Below, one piece after another: positions 12,514-24,211 of a stretch of 64,000 nt of DNA. The translations under genes and the position numbers were made by a program. A model generated the notes under the pieces. That model did not search any database. It had not been told where the DNA came from and saw only the letters and a list, made by a program, of their open reading frames with translations. Source of the DNA: Marthasterias glacialis (lineage: Eukaryota > Echinodermata > Asteroidea > Forcipulatida > Asteriidae); the NCBI GenBank assembly GCA_911728455.2, contig OU452225.1, positions 15,350,731-15,414,730 of the forward strand. The letters are read 5' to 3'. Position 1 is the first letter of the stretch. Every line of letters begins with the position of its first letter.

Positions 12514-15500
12514 ATGTTTTCTGGAGTCCAGTGAAGTAGAACTCGGACTTGATCATTCTGATCAACTCTTTTACCAACAACCTGAAATAAACACCAAATA
12601 TCAACAAAATAAATTTATGACAAATTCATAAATTGGATGTCAACTTTTAAACAGCTCTTGTTACGAACATCATAAATGAGTAAGTCATACAGTGCCTTGC
12701 CATTCCTAGTTAGCCTTTTAAATAAATATTTCACTATCTGTTTAGCCTTTTAAATAAATATTTCACTATCTGTTTTTGGTATTGTTTATACAATTGGATT
12801 GCTTTTTCTAAAAACAAATTTTTAGAATCCTGTTGACTGCAAGTTTGCCCCCTTTTGTCATTTTTCTTCATACTTAATTTTTCTTCTTGACAAATCATTT
12901 AATTCACTATTTATTTAATTTCTTTTTTATTTAGTGCTTTTACGCATTCATCTTAAGTTAAAGTTTCTGTGAACTGTTTAACTTTTTATGCCTCAGACTG
13001 TGTGACTATTTAATTGTTTTATTTCATTATTTATTTCATCACTTTTTTCTCAAGTGCTTCTTGTTTAACAATCTTTTTTAAGTTTTTAGTTTAATTTTCT
13101 GTATTTTTATATTTTACTTCTTTAGAGCCACTATTTTATACTTTTCCCTAATTCAGCCCCTGGCTGCCATTGAAAATGATTTGAAGAAAAAACGCCAACA
13201 ATGTACATGTACCACGATAATCATCATCATCATCATCATCATCATATACATGAACAGTTTGCAAATGGGCCACAAATGAATCATGCAAGTCAAGCTATGT
13301 TCAACTTTATTCTCAAACTTTAATCTGAGCCTCCCTTTTTAACCAGTTGCCGCCGGCATTCTTTTTTTGGGGTCCCGTTCCCCTGGCAGGATTCTTTTGG
13401 CGGAACTGCCGGAATCTTTTTTCGCTGGTACAAAGAAACCCTGACGTGACAATGCCAAGAAAACAAAGATTCTCTTTATTGGATCGTCCATTTTGTTTCT
13501 TGACCGAGAAAGTCAAATTCACGCAATGTGAATAGACCGATTGCGCGACAATGTTTACATCCGGTCACGTGACCCCCTATCGGGGATGACGTCATACAGC
13601 TGGTGAAAAAGTACGTGTAAAGAGATAGGCCGTGACACAGAGTGAGTTCGAAAACAGTCGATTATACTTTCGTTAAGCGATGAATTAGTTAATCAGCCCC
13701 TTTATTTAAAGTAGTATGGTGAGGCATTAATTTAAATCACATCTCTGTTTCATAATTTAACAGAATTCTTCTGAAAAGAGGATTTTTAAGCCATGCACTA
13801 CCGGCGTCGGACGACTATTATGTAGCCACCCATCTGTTATTTTGTTTGTAATGTTGGCCTAAATCATTGTAAAAAAAGGATAAACCACGTTGGAAAAGTG
13901 AGCATTAATACCTAGCCTTGCAGAATTTCAAATAGGCAAAGGAATCACACAGTTTTGGAAAGCAATTTCTTTAGAGGATTTCAGCTTCAAAACTTTGAAA
14001 TTTTGGTGTTGAAAAGTGTGTGGTGCACATTTATACGGTACTTTTACAATTTTCAAGACTTGCTGGAACTGTCCTTACTGGCTTTATTCAGCCACATGGA
14101 GGTCTTTGGTACAAACTCTGGAATATGATTCACAGATTTCGAGCAAAAAAAGCCTCGATCGAATAAACTAAATGCATTAATCATCGTGTACCGTACCACC
14201 CTTTCCTATGGAGGATTACGTGTGTGTTTACATTTTTAACCCAACAGGGGTCACGTGACGCGGGTTGCGCAATCGGTCTATTGTGAAACATCGGCCGTTA
14301 CGTACTGCATAGGAGTGGAACTAAACACGGAACCATGGCTCGATTGCCGGCTCACTCTGACTTTCTCCATCCAGCCAAAATATAATGAATGAACAATGGT
14401 GGAAGCCTCTCGATATATATTCAAGACCTTTTCTTGTCTTTGTGTGGGTGAAACAAAGCTTTAGACGGTGTGTGTGTGGTCTGTGCACACTCCGCAGTGG
14501 ATTGACCAGGCGACCTTTGCTCCGGTGGCACGAAATGACATAATGGCGTCTTTACACGGCTTCCGTTTCCAGACAGGGCAAACATTTGCTTATATTCACA
14601 TCATCCGATGCCAACTGGTTAAAACAATTCACTCCGCATCCCAATTTATGTCAATTTCTGTCAGGTTTAATATTTTACGACAGGTTTTTATTTTATTTTA
14701 GCCCTACTATGGATACACAATTTTGCTGATTACAATACAAAAATGTGTAATAAATGAATGAATATATTTGGTGCTACCATGCTAGTACATTTGAAGTGTA
14801 CTCACAGCGCAACAGTAACATAGCAACTATAGTGAAACACTTTTAATCAATCCAGAGTGATGTGGTCGAGCGGTCCATCGCATCGCATTCAACTCAATTT
14901 CCGATGGCCGAGTCATTGGAGAGTGGGTTCGAATCCCAGTCATGACACTTTTGTCCATGGGAAAGACACTTGACTAATTGCTTCTCAAAACCCAGGAGTA
15001 AACGGATACCTGCGAGGGTAGAGATCGGTGATGTGAGTGATTAGCAACCTGTGCGCAAATTTGGCTGCCGGTGCTGCATACTCCTAAGGAGTTGAGATGG
15101 GTTCTGGAAATCCTAAAGCCCAATTAACAGGTACAAGCCCTTTGGTACATGTCATGCTTACTGCTAACGTTAATTGTTTATTGACACTCCTAGAGTAACA
15201 TTTGTAAGTTGACCTATTATTTAAAACCACTCAACTGGATGAGTTGTGTATGGGGGCACGACTGTGCACAGAACTACATAGTATCTGGGCATACTTTGTA
15301 TGCACTGTGTAGATGCACTCACCACATAATACATACTGCAGGCTGCATGATGCAACTACCATTCAAAAACCTTAGGGATGATATTGCATGGTCAGACAGT
15401 ATGACAGTTCTATAAATGATATCTAGGTTTGATGACCAAACTGAGATCTTACCTGACTGTGGAAGAGGATATTCCTTCCATGTCCAGCAGTGTCAATCTG

Positions 15501-18500
15501 AGTAGATGAATTGATAGCCACTAGCTGATGATGAAGCCTATCCATGGTGCACGTGTCGAAAAAATCATCTGTTTTAGCTGAATGGTTGGAGTGAAAAACA
15601 TAGAACTCAATTGTTAAATAATACATGTTGGGGGGGGGGGGGGGCGCAGACAAGGTGGGGGAGGGCCCAACCCTGCATTACACAACTAACTCCAAACATG
15701 CTCAAAGAGGGCGCATTACACAGCCAATCCAGAAATACCAAGGTATGGGCATGCCTCTTCTCTGTCAAGAGAATTGTCCTTATTGTTTTTATGTGCTTTA
15801 CATAAAGCACAGCATCTACTGTTATACGTCTAATCCCAAAGATGCAGGCTTGAAATTAACTATCAAGGAGCCATATCATGTCACAGACAAGCCACCAACC
15901 ATGCCAGTACAAGGAATGGTCTCCCATCCAAGTACTGACCACAGTCAATGGTGCTTAACTAACGTACCCTAGACTAGCCACCCAAACTATGCCACTACAA
16001 GGAATGGTCTCCAATCCAAGTACTGACCACAGTCAATGGTGCTTAACTAACGTACCCTAGACTAGCCACCCAAACCATGCCACTACAAGGAATGGTCTCC
16101 CATCCAAGTACTGACCACAGTCAATGGTGCTTAACTAACGTACCCTAGACTAGCCATCCAAACCATGCAACTACAAGGAATGGTCTCCAATCCAAGTATT
16201 GACCACAGTCAACGGCGTTTAACTTGGCAATTATACCACTAGCTCCTCCATTGAGCTAACTCTCTGTGACTATTACCATCTTTATACATGTACCTTGTGA
16301 GAATCGTCTCTTGAACTTCAATCGTTTCTTCTTCATCATCCTCCCTGGGCTGTCCTCCTTACTCCTGGGTGTCTTCTGTACAGCTTGTTCACTAAGATGA
16401 GTTTGTACGTGACGGAGCTGCCCACTTTCTGTTGGGAAACTCATCAGGCAGCCGGCCAAGAGGCAACGGAAGGGTTTATCCCCACAGTGGGGTAGGACAT
16501 GCTTGAAGAGCCAGGAACGAGAGCTGGACGGAGTATTGAACCACTTGCAGCCATCCCACAGACAGACATACTTCTTAACTCCCTTGTCCACCTTGAGTAA
16601 AAAAAAAACAAAGTCAAAAGTTATCAAATCATCTAAGAAATAAATCATTGGTAACTTTCTAAAATCATAAAGATTATAATTGATATCAATCAAGCCATCT
16701 TCAGGCCTGTATGCTTCGTTCTTGAAAGGGCAAGGGCACCAAGGCATTTTCTCAGTGATAAAGGGCACCTCTCTGAGGAAATTGTAAATTTCTATGGAAC
16801 ATTTCAAGGGCACCAAGGCAATGACCAGGGGCAACGGAGGCAATTGCCTCCGTTGCCTTCATGAAGTATCAGGCCTGCATCTTGTTTATCTCCAAATGTC
16901 TGCTGTAATATCTGAGGCTGGAAAAAAAATGATTGGCTTTTCTTTTGTATGATAACACATACATGTAAATGTTATTTATAATTTTAAAGCTTGTTCCATC
17001 TGAGATTGAAGTAAAATAATTTAGAACTGTCTTGTAAAAACACTAAGATTTAGAAATAGACAACCATGATAGAGAAGACAAGTCAAAACTGCATGCTGTA
17101 TGACTAAGGGGCCATGTCACACAGGGCAATTTCTACTGGCAACGTGGAGGCAACCAACTGCCCTGCAAGCAACAGAAACACTTTGGTAGCACAGGGGTTA
17201 TTTTTCCGAAAATGTCTTACAACCCTCAAGAAAATTAGGTGAACATTCAAATGGGATTGCCTTTTCTTCTTGGAGACCGCCTGGTACTGGTTGCCTGTAA
17301 ATCGCCTCCTGTGACATGGCCCTAACACTCCTCTTGCAAGAAACTCGCTGGAGCAAACGCAGAAAACCCCCCAAAATATGATGCCTACAGGTTAACACTG
17401 TATTGACCTAATAGAACGATCCATTCGCCCTAACTCCCCTGAGTGATTTACTAGGATCCTTCCCCACTCTTTAACAAATTCCAACACCATATGGGTAACA
17501 CAACACCCAAACTGTGGCACTCTGATTACGGTGGTATGCCTGAACCCATGTAAAGCATGATCAGTTTACTCATGCAGTCCCCAGTCCAACAAAATCCAAC
17601 AAAACCTGCTGTTAGAGTTTGATGGAATAGGGACTGTAAGGGTTAATATTTGTAAGCCCCGCCCCTTACGTGTTGACCAACCACAGCCTTATCTACGCCA
17701 GTAAAAGTCTGACAAAAGTCCGACACGATAAAATGCTATTGAAAAATGTAAACAATGTGTGCGCGTACTTAGGCCTATAGCGCGCGTTCATGTCGTGCAG
17801 GGTGGCATTGAAGGTTCGCACATTGAGCTGCCCATGTGTACAGCGGTGATGTAGCCAATGCCGTGATTGGTCAATATGTTTAGGGGGCGGGGCTTCATGG
17901 ATCAGTCCTATTCACCTGATGTTATCACCAGACATAATCACTATAATCAATCTTGGTTGCGGCATTTTTGGAGTCTCTGTGTGTTACTGTGTACTGCACA
18001 CATTCTAGGTGGCGCCTGTACGTTCACATGCCCACCATAATCTTGACATTCAATTTGATTCCCAAAATGGCAGAAAGTGGATGAACAATTGCCGTGTGTG
18101 ACATCAGTGCAAGGGATCTATTGTGATCAAGTGTGATGAGGCTCTTTTTTTTTCTATTTTTAATTTTATTGTTTTGTTAGTCGCCCATTACAAGGCACAA
18201 GGCACAAGGCCACTCTAGGTGAGGGCTACTTCAGGAACTCAGAAGAAATTAGGGAAGAAGAAAACTGTTTACATTCTGCCTAAATTGAGAAAGATTGTAG
18301 CCTGCAGGGAAACAGGATACAGGCAAAGGGTTCCACAGTGAAGCAGTGCGTGGGAAAAAAACTTAGTACATCTTAGAATCTTAGAATTACATTTCAGAAC
18401 CGTTACAGTGTAAGAATGGGAGAGGACAGAGAAGCGTGTAGCGTGTCCAAACAGATGGTTGACAGGGACAACCAGTGATAAACCGTTGGAACACATCCCA

Positions 18501-19373
18501 TGGTAATACCTATATAGTGCGTTTGATTAGCTTCCCCATGTATACCGGAAAGTTACACTCAATGTAGCCACGACACGGAGCTAATCGAACGCTGGGTGTA
18601 TTCACTTGAAAAACTAAGGTTAAAGGTTGTTCCCCGTCGTGAGCCTTCAGCCATACTACGTCATTACACCGGGCAGCCACCAGAGACCCGCTCGCGAGCT
18701 GGGGCTGTGGTTGCATACACCGGGGGCAGACACGAGTGTCACGTGATGGCTAATCGAACGCTCTCGTGTAAGTCTTACTTACACGTGTAAGCTAATCGAA
18801 CGCACCCATAGAAGAGGAGAGTGACGATACATTACGATGATGTGAGAGGGATTTCAATGAAGCTGTTAATTCATAACCAACTGGTTGGTTACGAATACAG
18901 TGGCGAATTGTTAACCTGGTCAGGTTAACAATTCGCTACTGTATTTTGTCTAGCAGGGAAAGATGACAAGCTGGGGGCACCAGACCAGACATGACAACAA
19001 TATTTCATAACAGGGTGAATAGTAGACTTGTAGAGGTACAGAACTGCAGAGGGAGGGAGATATTGCCGTGCACGGTACAGGCAACCTACTCTCTGAGAGG
19101 CCTTTTTTTTGGCAATACGAAAAAAATATTTGTGACTACCAGAGTTGTTGGGTACACTGAGTAGTACCTGTTTTTAAAACTTACCTGTTTCTGGGCATGT
19201 TCAATCCTGACATGATCGGCTAGATCAGCACTCGTCTCCAGTTGTATATTGCACGATTCCCAGCGGCAAATATAAGTGACTATCTTCTTCTGTGATGTTG
19301 GCGTTGTGCAGCCTGATCCACTTGGTTGAATAGAGGTCAGTGACGAGTCACTGCCACTATTACTACGAGGCAT
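12514..19373 (-). CDS. AEBP2: AEBP2/jing zinc-finger protein, PRC2 cofactor (3' end not found)
   Basis: Minus-strand exons 19185-19373, 16294-16591, 15453-15577 and 12514-12581 join with matching phases to about 226 residues. Three C2H2 fingers have the family C-x4-C spacing: Cys36-His59, Cys73-His98 and Cys106-His128. A basic KKKRLKFKRR run (150-159) follows, then DDFFD (166-170), a GHGRNILFHS region and VLLHWTPEN, all in the order of AEBP2. The family binds SUZ12/RBBP4 in PRC2 and helps recruit or stimulate it on chromatin in the nucleus. ATG 19371-19373 sits in ACCATG and is preceded by a possible acceptor (exon start 19384), so a non-coding 5' exon is likely. Vertebrate long isoforms have a much longer N-terminus; here it is Ser-rich and only 35 residues precede finger 1. 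The last coding exon, after ...PEN(AT), was not located. Confidence 0.92.
12708..12774 (+). repeat. Perfect 33-bp tandem duplication
   Basis: TTAGCCTTTTAAATAAATAT plus TTCACTATCTGT occurs twice in a row without a mismatch, so the event is recent. It lies in the AEBP2 intron between exons 12514-12581 and 15453-15577. Confidence 0.85.
13216..13246 (+). repeat. (ATC)n microsatellite
   Basis: About nine ATC units lie in an AEBP2 intron. Confidence 0.85.
13533..14280. mobile_element. 748-bp non-autonomous DNA transposon with TAGACCGATTGCGC ends
   Basis: The left end TAGACCGATTGCGC and the right end GCGCAATCGGTCTA are perfect inverted repeats of 14 bases. Similarity continues inward (GTCACGTGACCCC on both sides). 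I see no transposase frame. It is inserted in an AEBP2 intron. Confidence 0.75.
14853..15150 (+). mobile_element. SINE family B, diverged copy
   Basis: The head contains GTGGTCGAGCGGTC (A-box) and GGGTTCGAATCCC (B-box), with a long variable arm like a Leu/Ser tRNA. The following body (TTTGTCCATGGGAAAGACACTTGA) resembles family B at 32772-33131. Confidence 0.65.
15283..15415 (-). repeat. Single inverted copy of the OMA1-intron tandem unit
   Basis: ACTGTGTAGATGCACTCACC and ATGATATTGCATGGTCAGAC are the reverse complement of the 5068-5503 unit. It ends about 40 bp from the AEBP2 exon 15453-15577 donor. Confidence 0.65.
15891..16229 (+). repeat. 88-bp tandem repeat, about 3.9 copies
   Basis: Units begin at 15891, 15977, 16065 and 16153 (86-88 bp apart) and differ by only a few bases. 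Each contains CTACAAGGAATGGTCTCC and CTAACGTACCCTAGACTAGC. The array stops about 65 bp from the donor of the AEBP2 zinc-finger exon. Confidence 0.85.
16702..16877. mobile_element. CAGGCC-type inverted-repeat element, copy 2
   Basis: It begins CAGGCCTGTATGCTTC and ends GAAGTATCAGGCCTG, so imperfect inverted ends flank it. The interior is highly similar to 5584-5764. It sits about 110 bp upstream of an AEBP2 splice acceptor. Confidence 0.7.
17653..17895. mobile_element. MITE with AAGCCCCGCCCC ends
   Basis: The left end AAGCCCCGCCCC(TT)...TTGACCAA and the right end TTGGTCAA...GGGGGCGGGGCTT are inverted. It is about 243 bp, non-coding, and lies in the AEBP2 intron. Confidence 0.65.
18513..18810. 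mobile_element. MITE with GTGCGTT(C/T)GATTAGCTT ends and internal repeats
   Basis: The terminal inverted repeats are about 17-20 bp. GCTAATCGAACGC recurs inside at 18580 and 18749 and again at the right end (18790). The body is GC-richer than its surroundings. Confidence 0.7.
18894..18946. repeat. 25-bp perfect-arm palindrome
   Basis: AATACAGT(G)GCGAATTGTTAACCTG meets its reverse complement with a loop of about three bases. It is in the AEBP2 intron. Confidence 0.8.
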
Positions 19374-20277
19374 GGTGAGTAGGCCTAGTGGGTAAAGACA
19401 GGTCATTAGATTATATTGCTTTCAACTTTAAGCTATGAATTACACAAACTAAGCTGGGATGATCGTAGCTTTTGGTCACACACCCTAAGAGCTACAACAG
19501 ACCATGTTCAAATTTGGCAAATGTGCTACAAGACCACATGGAGGTTAGTCTCCTACTGTGTCGACCAGTACGTAGAATAGGATCAGTTTCCTCAGCAGGC
19601 CAAAGAGTACACCGGCACTCTATTTAAATCTGCTGTGATAGAATCACAACTATTTGAACAATTGGAAACATGGGAATGAACTTTTCTTGCCTTTTCAACA
19701 CTTTCTGTTTATTTTAAGATATTTGAATTGGGTTTCTACTGCCAATTCAGTATGACAGACAGATTTTTTTTGTGTGATAAATAATGGTGACGGTGTTATT
19801 AGGTACATTTAAATGTTGAGAAAAAAAGTTGAAAACTGAATGTCCTCATTTACCATTCCATCGTTGTAGCTTTTAACATTACATCTTAGGTCTATCTTTA
19901 TAAATAAGACAGAGTAAAAGTAAGACTAAGATAAAGAATGGATGTGACAACGACTGAGACTATAAGACTCATAAAAAATAAGAGCTAGGATTATCGCCAG
20001 TACTCCCAAAACTATGAGATTGTTACATCATCGTCTCCACCATGTCCACTGACTGCAATAGCATAACAACCTGAAGTCATACACAGACTATTTTTTATAA
20101 TAGGGAACTAAAAATATTGCAATGCAACTCTCGGTGAAGACTGACTTTGACATACAAAGTGACCTGAAGGGTTTACAATTATCACAAGTCTTAAAAGTTG
20201 TGATTTTAGGGAGAATGCTAGCTCATGTTAGTCCTTCCTAAATAATCAGGTCAATATTATTATTTGTAATTTTTGCC

Positions 20278-20335
20278 CAGATACACCGATGTGTGTTAAG
20301 CACTGTATACTCAGTACTTTCCCCGAGTCCCGTTA
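20278..20335 (-). mobile_element. SINE family A tail fragment
   Basis: The reverse complement carries CGGGACTCGGGGAAAGTACTGAGTATACAGTGCTTAACACACATCGGTGTA-like sequence, the family A tail, without a tRNA head. Confidence 0.65.
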
Positions 20336-20999
20336 AAAAAAATTCACAAGCATTTTCCTCAGATCAATGTTGTAACTACCAAATGCTTATGAGTCGATCG
20401 AACTAGATAGACTGTCCACTCTAGATTGTCCGAATAGCATTGTCTGGGATGCGCCTGATAGTGAAACTAACGCTACAAAGCCCTCTTGTTTACTTTGTGT
20501 GTGGCAAATTCTTCTTTGTCATGTTTGTCAAATGGCATTTTAGTTCAATAACTATCAGTCTTTTTGGACCCTGTAGGCCTACTGATTTTTATGAAATATA
20601 TACATGTAGGCCTAATCCAGCGACAACATGAACAAACAGGCCTATATTAAGTATTAAATCATTTAATATGTTATTAATATGGAGGAGGGGGCAATCATGG
20701 TGGCCTAATTGTAGCTACTTCCTATGCTGGGAGGTAGTGGTTAATTGTGTGGTCTGTTGCAGCTGGCAAGGGTCGGTTATGAGTAACATGACCCAGGTTT
20801 TCATTATACCACCATCATTCCTGGGTGGTCAGCTTGTTCTTGGGCAGGTCATTGTTCATTCATTGATTGGCCAGCATGCAGGCTAGACATGTTTTCTATG
20901 CTCTGCAACTATCTTATGGATTATCATGTACTGTTTCTACTAGCATCAATTTCTTCTATGTCGAAGAAACTTAATGAAAACGTGATTACGACTATCCTT

Positions 21000-22350
21000 A
21001 ATCTGAGTTATCGTTAATCTTCGATGAAGGCCCTCCGTTGGCTGAAAGAGCAAGATTTTGCAAAATCCAAAATTCCAGTGGGCCAGCTGCGGCTGTTATA
21101 GAGTGTCAACAATTCCTTTCAAGTCAAAAGTAATCCTCCAGCATCAGCTCTCCCCATTATACACCATGATGACGAGTCTGCCCCAGCTGTCAGTGTAACC
21201 CCTGGCCCTGCCCCATCATCTTTCAGCAGTCTTCTTACGGCGTCTACATTGTCTGTTTGCATTCGGCGACGGACGACGGCACAACGAACGAATACACACA
21301 CATAGCGACACAAAAAAGACTAGTGCAGGAATACGACCCGCGTGCCGAACAGCAACCATCATAAGGTCTATTGTCGGTTGATTTCGGTCGATTTCAACAG
21401 GTGGCATCCTGCGCTGAGGCATGATGGGATAGGAAATGGATCATGTGTCTTGGCGGTGCAGTTTGCGCTGCCACTGCCCCCTTTGTCTTCCTATCATGCT
21501 TTGCACTATTTCATCGGCGCGATCAGCAATAAACCTTATGGCTCCTGTCATTAACATGGGCTTCCAGCAGGAAGATTTGAAAGAAAATTCCAGTAAACGC
21601 AGAGGACTTATCGCACAGGCAGACGTGCGCAAATCTTCTCCAGGGGCCAGACTCTGTCTCTGAGTCTGATATGTCTGAAAGTAATGGCTGACCAATTATT
21701 TGAGGGATAAATTTGCCAATACAAAGTAAGTCTCGATTCGAAAGTTGATGTCTGGTTTTAGAGGACAGGGTTCGTTGGGCCAAGAAGCGGAGGTAGTCCA
21801 GCATATTGGCACAATGTATGGGGCTAACGCTAATTAGTACAAACATGGAGGGTGTATTTCCTTCCTCCATGGTACAAACTACAACCCTTTTTACATGTAG
21901 GCTACATACAGTGAGTTTTAGTGTCGGGCTCAGCCTGTACAACAACGGCACGCTATTTTGAATCGAAGCCATCTCGGGGTACCGCCATCTCGACCCAAGC
22001 CAAACAGTTCTGCTGTAATAAAACTAACAACTGTCAATTACTTTTAACATACAACTTAAACAAATGACATCCAAGTAAATAAAACGATATTGAGCGAACA
22101 CAGGGAAAAACTTGCCTACTTTTGGTCACCTTCTTCCACCCAAACGGAAACTCCACAGTGTGGTTCTTTGTCCTGTTGTATCAAACAGCCGGTCGACGTC
22201 CTCCCAGGACGCTCCTACCTTGCGCCCTCTCTAGTCAGACTCTTAGTCAGGGCGTTTTCGAAACCACGGCTTGTGCTCCGTCAGTAATTTTGAATACACT
22301 TCGGGGCCTAAGCCGTATGGCCACAGTCACTGTACTGATGCAGTGACGTC
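21000..22350 (-). promoter_or_regulatory. CpG-richer block, candidate AEBP2 promoter/5' exon
   Basis: CpG dinucleotides are clearly denser here than in flanking AT-rich DNA (CGGCGTCTACATTGTCTG, CGACGGACGACGGC). An ATG-led minus frame begins at 21972 (MASIQNSV) but matches no family I know. The position, about 2.5 kb upstream of the first AEBP2 coding exon, would suit a promoter. This is inference. Confidence 0.25.
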
Positions 22351-22530
22351 TTCCCCTCATCTTGGATGAGGTCCTTGGGGGTCCCTCCTCCGCTCCCCGT
22401 TTATTTCATTTAAATTCTCTATTCAATAAACCAAAAGAAGACCATCTTGCACCGAAGCCTGATTTTACAACATCGAGCTTTTAGAACACAACAAATAATT
22501 ACCTTTTCCCTGATCCTTGTGCAATGGGGA

Positions 22531-22684
22531 CCAGGGGTCGATTTCACAAAGAGTTAAGATTGATCTTTAGGACAAATCAATCTTAATTGCTTAGCAAAGT
22601 GTGATGTCACAATACAAATTACTATGGTAACACTGACAACTCATCTTACGATGAATCTTAGTGCTTTGTGAAATCGACCCCAGG
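22531..22684. mobile_element. MITE family D (GGGGTCGATTTCACAAAG ends), copy 1
   Basis: CCAGGGGTCGATTTCACAAA on the left and its complement TTTGTGAAATCGACCCCAGG on the right enclose about 115 bp. Other copies are at 28104-28411, 35161-35293 and 51469-51593. Confidence 0.8.
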
Positions 22685-22699
22685 TGTTGTAGGCCTGTG

Positions 22700-23020
22700 T
22701 TTTTCTTTCATCCTTTTTGGGAGAGTATTTTAAGAATATCCTTTATATTTGTAATATATTTAATGTGAATTGATTGTGCAATTTTTAATATTTAATTTTT
22801 AAACATTTTCTTTTGGTCTTTTTTATGTCCCTGTCCTGCCTTTTGTGTATTTGTATTGTCTGGATCGCCTTTAGATAGTGATTTGTCTCGCTTTTTGGTT
22901 ATCCTCGGGCCTGTCTTTTTTGTATTCAAATTTTGATATTTTACTTCTAATTATTTTATGTATGTTTTGTGTTGCCTGGAAATTAATAAATAAATAAAAA
23001 AATAAATAAAAATAAATCCA
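22700..23020 (+). mobile_element. Possible LINE 3' tail ending in (AATAAATA)n
   Basis: A T-rich stretch ends TTGCCTGGAAATTAATAAATAAATAAA. The pattern resembles the 3' end of a CR1-like non-LTR retrotransposon. There is no coding sequence, so support is weak. Confidence 0.3.
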
Positions 23021-23146
23021 AACCTTATTGCAAGGAACTAGCTAGATATACACCGTTGGCTTGGTAGAGATAATTCATTAAAAAAAAAAAATGTGTCCTC
23101 TCATTTTCAACACACAATCCATAAAATGTTGGTGGTCACTACTTTT

Positions 23147-23483
23147 AAAGCCCCATCTCAACATTGGTAAGAAGAAAAACATAAGTATTCACCGATTTAC
23201 ATCTTACACAGTATAAAGATAATGATGGTAGAAAACTTTCCTTGAAATATTTCTAACCAAAGTGTTACCGTTTTTAAATAATAAATGATCTATAACCCAA
23301 AACGAGTTTTCGTCTCAGTGAGACGTTAACTCTGCCTATAGGAATGCGTACAAAAATGCTGAATGCATTTTTACAACGAAATGAGCTGACATTTTCACAG
23401 GTTGGTTTTATTACATATATTTTGATTTGTACAAAGAATGGAAGCATTTACAGTCAGTTTACCAATGATGAGCTGGGGCTTTA
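23147..23483. mobile_element. MITE family C (AAAGCCCCAGCTCAACATTGG ends), copy 1
   Basis: About 337 bp with inverted ends AAAGCCCCATCTCAACATTGG and CCAATGATGAGCTGGGGCTTT. It carries the family core GTCTCAGTGAGACG. Confidence 0.8.
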
Positions 23484-23859
23484 AACTGGATAGGTTGTCT
23501 TGAAATTACACCTACTCTACAGTGGCATGGGGAGAGATAGAAAGAGAGTATAATAATTATTGAATATTTGAAGCCATATAAGCCTTTATTACTTCTGAGT
23601 TATTTTGACAATTTTAAAAATGGTTACTCTACATATTCATGTAGGCCTAAATAGGGTACATATAATGAAAATGAACATTTACTCGTTAATTTAGTTTATA
23701 TAAAAATAATCTTTTCAATGATATGGGTTAAAATATGATACTGGCCAGAAATTCTGATTAGCCATACACACAGTCATGCACATAATACTACAACAGAAAC
23801 ATTGTAATCTGAAATATTGAAAACACTTAACTATTTTTTACGCAGCACAGACGTGTTTT

Positions 23860-24211
23860 AAAGCCCCCACTCAACATTTACAAAGTGTCTGGAAATGCTT
23901 CCATTCTTTGCACAAACCAAGATATGAAACGAAACCAACCTGTGAAAACATCAGCTTGTTTTGTCGTTTTGTTTGCAAGAAACGGTAAAAATGCTTTCAG
24001 AATTTTTGTAGGCATTCTTAGGCAGATTTTTGGTCTCTATTGCGACAAACTTTAGGCCTAATTGGCTCTTATCTAATTTATTATTTAAAAAAACGATAAC
24101 ACTTCAGGCAGAAATATTTCAAGGAAAGTTTTCTTACCATCATTATCCTTATATGTAAATCTGTGAACGTTTATGTTTTACTTTCTTTACCAATGTTGAA
24201 CTAGGGCTTTA
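23860..24211. mobile_element. MITE family C, copy 2 (opposite orientation)
   Basis: AAAGCCCCCACTCAACATTT on the left and CCAATGTTGAACTAGGGCTTT on the right. The interior (GGCAGAAATATTTCAAGGAA) matches copy 3 at 30258-30618. Confidence 0.8.

Noticed and set aside
15611..15972. Plus-strand frames over the poly-G tract near 15640
   Set aside because: Driven by a homopolymer run and the 88-bp repeat; antisense to AEBP2 intron sequence.
21523..21972. 149-codon minus-strand frame starting MASIQNSV
   Set aside because: No recognisable family and contains no convincing splice to AEBP2. Kept only as part of a CpG-rich block.
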